Shown: positions 60,266-64,000 of the stretch, in pieces
Layout of the letters: each line of letters begins with the position of its first letter
How positions within the stretch are numbered: position 1 is the stretch's first letter
NCBI RefSeq assembly: GCF_000003815.2
Contig: NC_049982.1
Span: 13,093,762-13,157,761, forward strand
DNA length: 64,000 nucleotides
Direction: 5' to 3'
DNA from: Branchiostoma floridae
Lineage: Eukaryota > Chordata > Leptocardii > Amphioxiformes > Branchiostomatidae
Translations under genes and position numbers: made by a program
The notes under the pieces: model-generated
Seen by the model: the letters and a program-made list of their open reading frames with translations, nothing else
Databases searched by the model: none
What the model was told of the DNA's origin: nothing

Positions 60266-63200
60266 GCGCGCGCGCGCGCGCGTGTGTGTGTGTGTGCGCG
60301 CGCGCGCGTGTGTGTGTGTGTGTGTGTGAATATTTCTAGCATTCGCAAAAAATATCAGTGTTCTTGCATTGCTTTTTGCTGTATGCTTGCCAATCGTTGA
60401 CCTAGATCTGAACTAATTATTAGCGACATATAATTAAGGTCACAATTCCCAGTATGGAAAACACATTAGTCCCTGAATGATAAAAACTGTTCAGATACTA
60501 GATTATGAATAATTCATTTCCTTATCACTCTGTGGTGAAAATTTGGCTTATTTTGATTTCATGCAAATTTGGTATTTAAAAAATATTACCCACCTCTGTG
60601 GACTGATTTAGTCACCCTTTGATTCACAGCAGATTATGATACATTTACATTCAAACCTAGAAACTCGAAGCCCCTTCTTTTTTTCACTGCAGTACCATAA
60701 AACCTTGTTGTAGAAGGGTTGATGTGTGCACTGTTATCAGGTCATCAGGTCAGGTCGTGAGATCGCGTTGCGCAAGCGCGTTGGGCTCAGGCCCATGAGG
60801 TTCCGAGTTCGAATCCTGCCATGTCACCGATCTTGAGTCCTTTTACACGTCTCTCCCCACTTAACTAAATATGTGAAAAGTACTAGTACCTTGCTTCGGC
60901 TAGTGGCAGTGACAGAGCTTAGGGGCATGTTCGGACATGACGCACCCGCTCACACAAGTCAAGGCCAAGGGTAGGGAGAATACTCGAAATAACAAAACTG
61001 CATCTGCTGGGGCCGTCTTTCTTGTGGCAGTTCCTGCATCTACTGGAGTATGAGCGTCAGTAGATGAGAAGGTGGAGACGGATTTGCACACCCCTCATTC
61101 GCCTTAAAAAGTCATGTGCAGATCAGGCAAACAGAACGCCGAACATACCACGGCAACTGACTATTTACCTGCCCATCTAACCTCGGCAACTAACCGTTTG
61201 CCTGCTCATCTGTCGAAAAATCTGCACAAATCTGTAGAGTGTCTTCTACTTTCTGAGACTTCATACTTTGTCATTTCTATTCTTTTTTTTTCATTCCACT
61301 AAATTGGAAGATCAAAACCCATGGATGCTTGGCTCCAATGAAAGGTAATGCAATGGCGTTGCCTCGCGCCTGTGAGGCCCACACATATTGACTTTCTGTC
61401 AGCTAGTGTAATACATGAAGCGATGGTACATCTACAGCGTTTATCCATGATGGATGCTTCTATTAGATGTAGTCGCTATACTCATAGTCTCCAAAGAGAT
61501 AAGCCTCGGTTTGCGCACCTGTATACAGTGCATCTGACAATATGAATTGCCAAAGTCTTTCCTCACTTCGATCAATTTTGCATGTGGAGTTTTGTAAGGA
61601 GAGGGATCGTTGTTGCCACTCTGAACGCTGCGGTTTGGGATTACAGTAGGAGCACGCTTGATACTTGATTCAGTTTAGGCGATTTTGGAAGGCAAAAACA
61701 CATTATGAATTATTGTTCAAGCCACATCACAATGACATGAATGCTCGATAATCAATAACTGAGCTCAACACCAGAATGCTGTAGTACGATAACAATGGTA
61801 GATTTTAAGATTCAAAACACGATACTACAACTGTTACAGCAAATCGTTTTCGCGATGTCGGGAGCCATGAGTCACTCAACATACTCACAAATAAGCTGGA
61901 TTATGGGTCCCTGCTCAAAATGGTATTCTTATAGCTAGAAACTAATTATTACTGGCATACTTAATTTAAAGGTACCAGAAATCCTGAATGGCAAATGCTG
62001 GAAATTATCTACTTGTGACATGTGTTAGCTATTTGAAGCTTACACACCACCATTAAAAGATCATGCAAATGTGCAATCCATTTACATAATCTAGGATGAA
62101 ATGTGAACAGAAGGACTTAAACACTGACAATGTATCTAATTTTGGCTAAGAAGCCCATCATAAATAAATAGATTATGTTTGTTACAACCTCATTTGCATA
62201 GTTATGCATTCAATATGAATAAAGATATACAAAGTCTTTAAACTTTTCATGGGGTATAATATCTTCGAACTGCTGTTGATGTATCAACTGTATCCAAACA
62301 TTGCTATTCAGATAAAAGCTCAGTTTCTGCTTCATAAAAACGAGAAATGCCGACGCACAAACTGGACGCATGACCATCGCGATCAATCGACATATGATGA
62401 CAATGCTTTAATTTGCTTGCGTCTTGTTTTAATGAATAAGAAAGTCGTTGAAACGGTCTGCGTGGGACAATGATGTCCTAATGTGGATTTCATCACTGGG
62501 GTCAAATCAGCCTAGAGATACAGGTACTTTAATTTAAGAGACCTTTAAGGTTCACAGTACCTTGTAGACCCTGAAGATGAATAAGCCTCATAGCGCTTCC
62601 TGGGGCATATTGTACAGGCTGACTGTGACGTATGCTAAACAGAGCTGCGGTTAAAGCATGATAGTCTTCAGGCGCTTCTTCCCGTGAGTGCCATCCCTGG
62701 AGTTAATTATGTTGACGGCCTTCCGCTATAAAAGTACGATAAAGCAGAATATCAAAAGTTAATGGAAAACTGTAGCAAAGCAAGCTGTTGAGTAGCATTT
62801 TGCCAAAAAAATGCTTTGTAGAAATGTGTAAAATGGTCTTTTGATCTGGTCCACTATTTGTATGGTTATTCCGGCCAATACTCAAATCCTGGGCACGTTG
62901 CTGAAGTATGAGACCACATCAGGCCAACAGTAACCCATTTCAGTTGTATAAGGCTTTAGCATAAATTGACTACACTGCGCATTGACACACAAAATTGATC
63001 TGTGTAGCTTCGCCCTGACCTTATGGACTACACCACACACCACCACTTCAAATCATTAAACAAACAGACAGTGAAAAATTCTATCGAGGCTGATTTCTGC
63101 GGCGGTTCAGCCGACCAGCGACTATGAAATGACGCTGATTTCAAAACTGAATCAAGCTCAGTGAGAGAACACATTGAGAAGAATAAGAACTAAGCTGCGT

Positions 63201-63633
63201 GGAGGTCATAATAAACAATCCCAACTGCTGGAACGACCTACACCGTATACAAAGCAATGACAAATGTCACGTTCTTCAGGGCAAAATAGCATTACCGTTG
63301 GGGAGTGAACTTATACATGTAGTACGGTTCATTTGTTATTACTGAGCGGTACGCTCATGTTCCCTGTCCTCCATCCGTCCCCAAAGGCGCTAAAGTGTAT
63401 ATTGGGGTGAGAGCGGAGCCAATATTCGATCCAATTTAAATCCCTCCTTTATTGTGTTCCAGCTCACGTTCTCGACGTACTCGCCGGCTCTGTCGGACAG
63501 GCAGACTTACCCTTTCCTGTTCAAAACTATCCAGACTGACAATGTGCACAACCCGGCCAGAATCGCGCTGCTGCAGCATTTCGGCTGGGACAAGGTTGCC
63601 ACCATTCAGGACACCGATGATCGATTTACAACG
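52178..63633 (+). CDS. GABA-B receptor subunit, type 2-like, first three coding exons
   Basis: Exons 52178-52420, 59348-59482 and 63463-63633 join in phase 0 to give residues 1-183; the gene continues past the right edge. Residues 1-20 form a signal peptide. The rest is lobe 1 of the Venus flytrap domain of class C GPCRs: FLYGMFDQ, PACEMAIEQINNRSDILPGY (sequon at N63), MILGPGGAVVDLIAETAP, NLIQLTFSTYSPALSD, NPARIALLQHFGWDKVATI. NLxQL-F, DN-xNPA, LL-H and RF are closer to type 2 than type 1 subunits. The transmembrane and coiled-coil parts are not in the window. Only one cysteine (C54) occurs in 183 residues, so the usual lobe 1 disulfide pair is absent. Such receptors act as heterodimers at the plasma membrane and couple to Gi/o; which ligand this one senses is unknown. 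Confidence 0.93.
53892..53932. repeat. Two back-to-back hairpins
   Basis: AAAACGTAT-TTCA-ATACGTTTT (53892-53913) and GACGAGTT-AA-AACTCGTC (53915-53932), separated by one base. Purpose unknown. Confidence 0.75.
58845..59078. mobile_element. MITE in intron 1
   Basis: AGGTGGTATCTCACTGCACT at the left pairs with AGTGCAGTGAGGTACCACCT at the right, about 34 bp in all with few mismatches. 234 bp, no ORF; target duplication unclear. Confidence 0.85.
59348..59482 (+). CDS. GABA-B receptor exon 2 (residues 82-126)
   Basis: Acceptor GTGTCCCCAG, donor CAG|GTCAGG. Reads GGRAVAVYHLIMKLFHEP...NLIQ. Markedly GC-richer than its surroundings, as expected of a constrained exon. Confidence 0.93.
60211..60328. 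repeat. (GT)n/(GC)n microsatellite
   Basis: Alternating GT and GC tracts, purine-pyrimidine throughout, a potential Z-DNA former. Confidence 0.97.
60735..60960 (+). mobile_element. tRNA-derived SINE (probable)
   Basis: GTTGCGCAAGCGCGTTGG as A box region and GAGTTCGAATCC as B box (about 60807), 45 nt apart, followed by a non-tRNA body. The RNA polymerase III promoter layout is that of tRNA-headed SINEs. The 3' end is not defined. Confidence 0.55.
63463..63633 (+). CDS. GABA-B receptor exon 3 (residues 127-183)
   Basis: Acceptor TTGTGTTCCAG, donor ACG|GTATGG. Reads LTFSTYSPALSDRQTYPFLF...DRFTT. Confidence 0.94.
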
Positions 63634-64000
63634 GTATGGTCATTATACATCATTGTGCATGCAAAGAAGTTTTCCCCAAGATTCTGGTTGATCGGTAAAC
63701 TAAGAAAAATAAAACTAGTATGTCGTTTCTTGATAACTTTGAAAACACCATGATAGTTTATTTGTAGTACAATGTATTCGATAAATGATTCATTCTCAAC
63801 TAGTAATAAACACCGCACAGAATACATTATGCACATTATGGTGCAACTTTGCAGTTGCAGACAAAATACCGGAGTAGGCATGACGTCGTGGAACGTTTCT
63901 AATGCAACTAGATTTGGCATTAGCTTGAATGAGCGTAACTTAGACCTCGTTCGGGACAAAGGGAAATAGATATTCATTACCAAGGAGGGGAATCATTCCA
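63634..64000 (+). other. Start of GABA-B receptor intron 3
   Basis: Follows donor GTATGG; nothing else recognised before the edge. Confidence 0.7.

Larger units (their letters stand above)
59483..63462 (+). other. GABA-B receptor intron 2
   Basis: 4.0 kb with a GT/GC microsatellite and a SINE-like sequence. No exon between 59482 and 63463 is needed for the alignment. Confidence 0.7.

Noticed and set aside
60212-60400. Cysteine/valine-rich frame across the GT/GC run
   Set aside because: Translation of a microsatellite.
63606-63983. 125-codon minus-strand frame
   Set aside because: Overlaps the receptor exon antisense and AT-rich intron; no splice sites or family.

Overview
This is a eukaryotic nuclear genomic window with spliced genes, long introns, about 1.1 kb of assembly gaps and very dense, mostly non-autonomous transposon sequence. 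Intron-split GABA-B receptor and D-cysteine desulfhydrase-like genes, together with the repeat style, point to an invertebrate animal. A lancelet (Branchiostoma) is my best guess, by inference only.

Layout. Positions 1-5204: the 3' part of a Helitron/Helentron-type rolling-circle transposon. It carries a PIF1-type helicase fused to an endonuclease/exonuclease/phosphatase (EEP) domain, a 4-copy hairpin-bearing tandem repeat, a purine-rich minisatellite and a palindrome-plus-CTAG 3' terminus. Positions 5205-9779: degenerate repeats ending in a second copy of that terminus and interrupted by a 3.2-kb LTR retrotransposon with two 515-bp LTRs that look identical. Positions 10297-17762 (minus strand): seven exons of a PLP-dependent D-cysteine desulfhydrase/ACC deaminase-family gene, reconstructed from matching splice phases. 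Its introns are full of foldbacks, MITEs and minisatellites. Positions 18-28 kb: gene-poor sequence, with gaps at 21257-21641, 22539-23061 and 27505-27694. Positions 28-31.4 kb: a duplicated 150-bp segment bracketing a satellite array, a foldback insertion and a Harbinger-like MITE. Positions 32-51.6 kb: mostly unassigned sequence with a possible two-exon secreted-protein gene, a 5'-truncated LINE, a tRNA-like element, MITEs and a mariner-type element. Positions 52178-63633 (plus strand): the first three coding exons of a GABA-B receptor subunit, closest to the type 2 subunit, continuing past the window.

One interspersed repeat family (called family A here) recurs throughout. It has TTTGCATAATTAATGA and CCCCCTAGCGGC motifs, an ACCTTCGCC start and a GGCGAAGGT...GAACTCTA end.

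The two confident host genes are on opposite strands about 34 kb apart, and nothing suggests they work together. The strongest observations are: a hAT-like insertion exactly at the exon 1 splice donor of the desulfhydrase-like gene, whose target duplication reproduces the donor; a foldback element in intron 2 of that gene carrying an 86-bp copy of its own intron 4/exon 5 boundary; and a GABA-B receptor whose first ligand-binding lobe lacks the usual cysteine pair. All coordinates were read by eye, so exon edges come from splice consensus and frame rather than transcripts.
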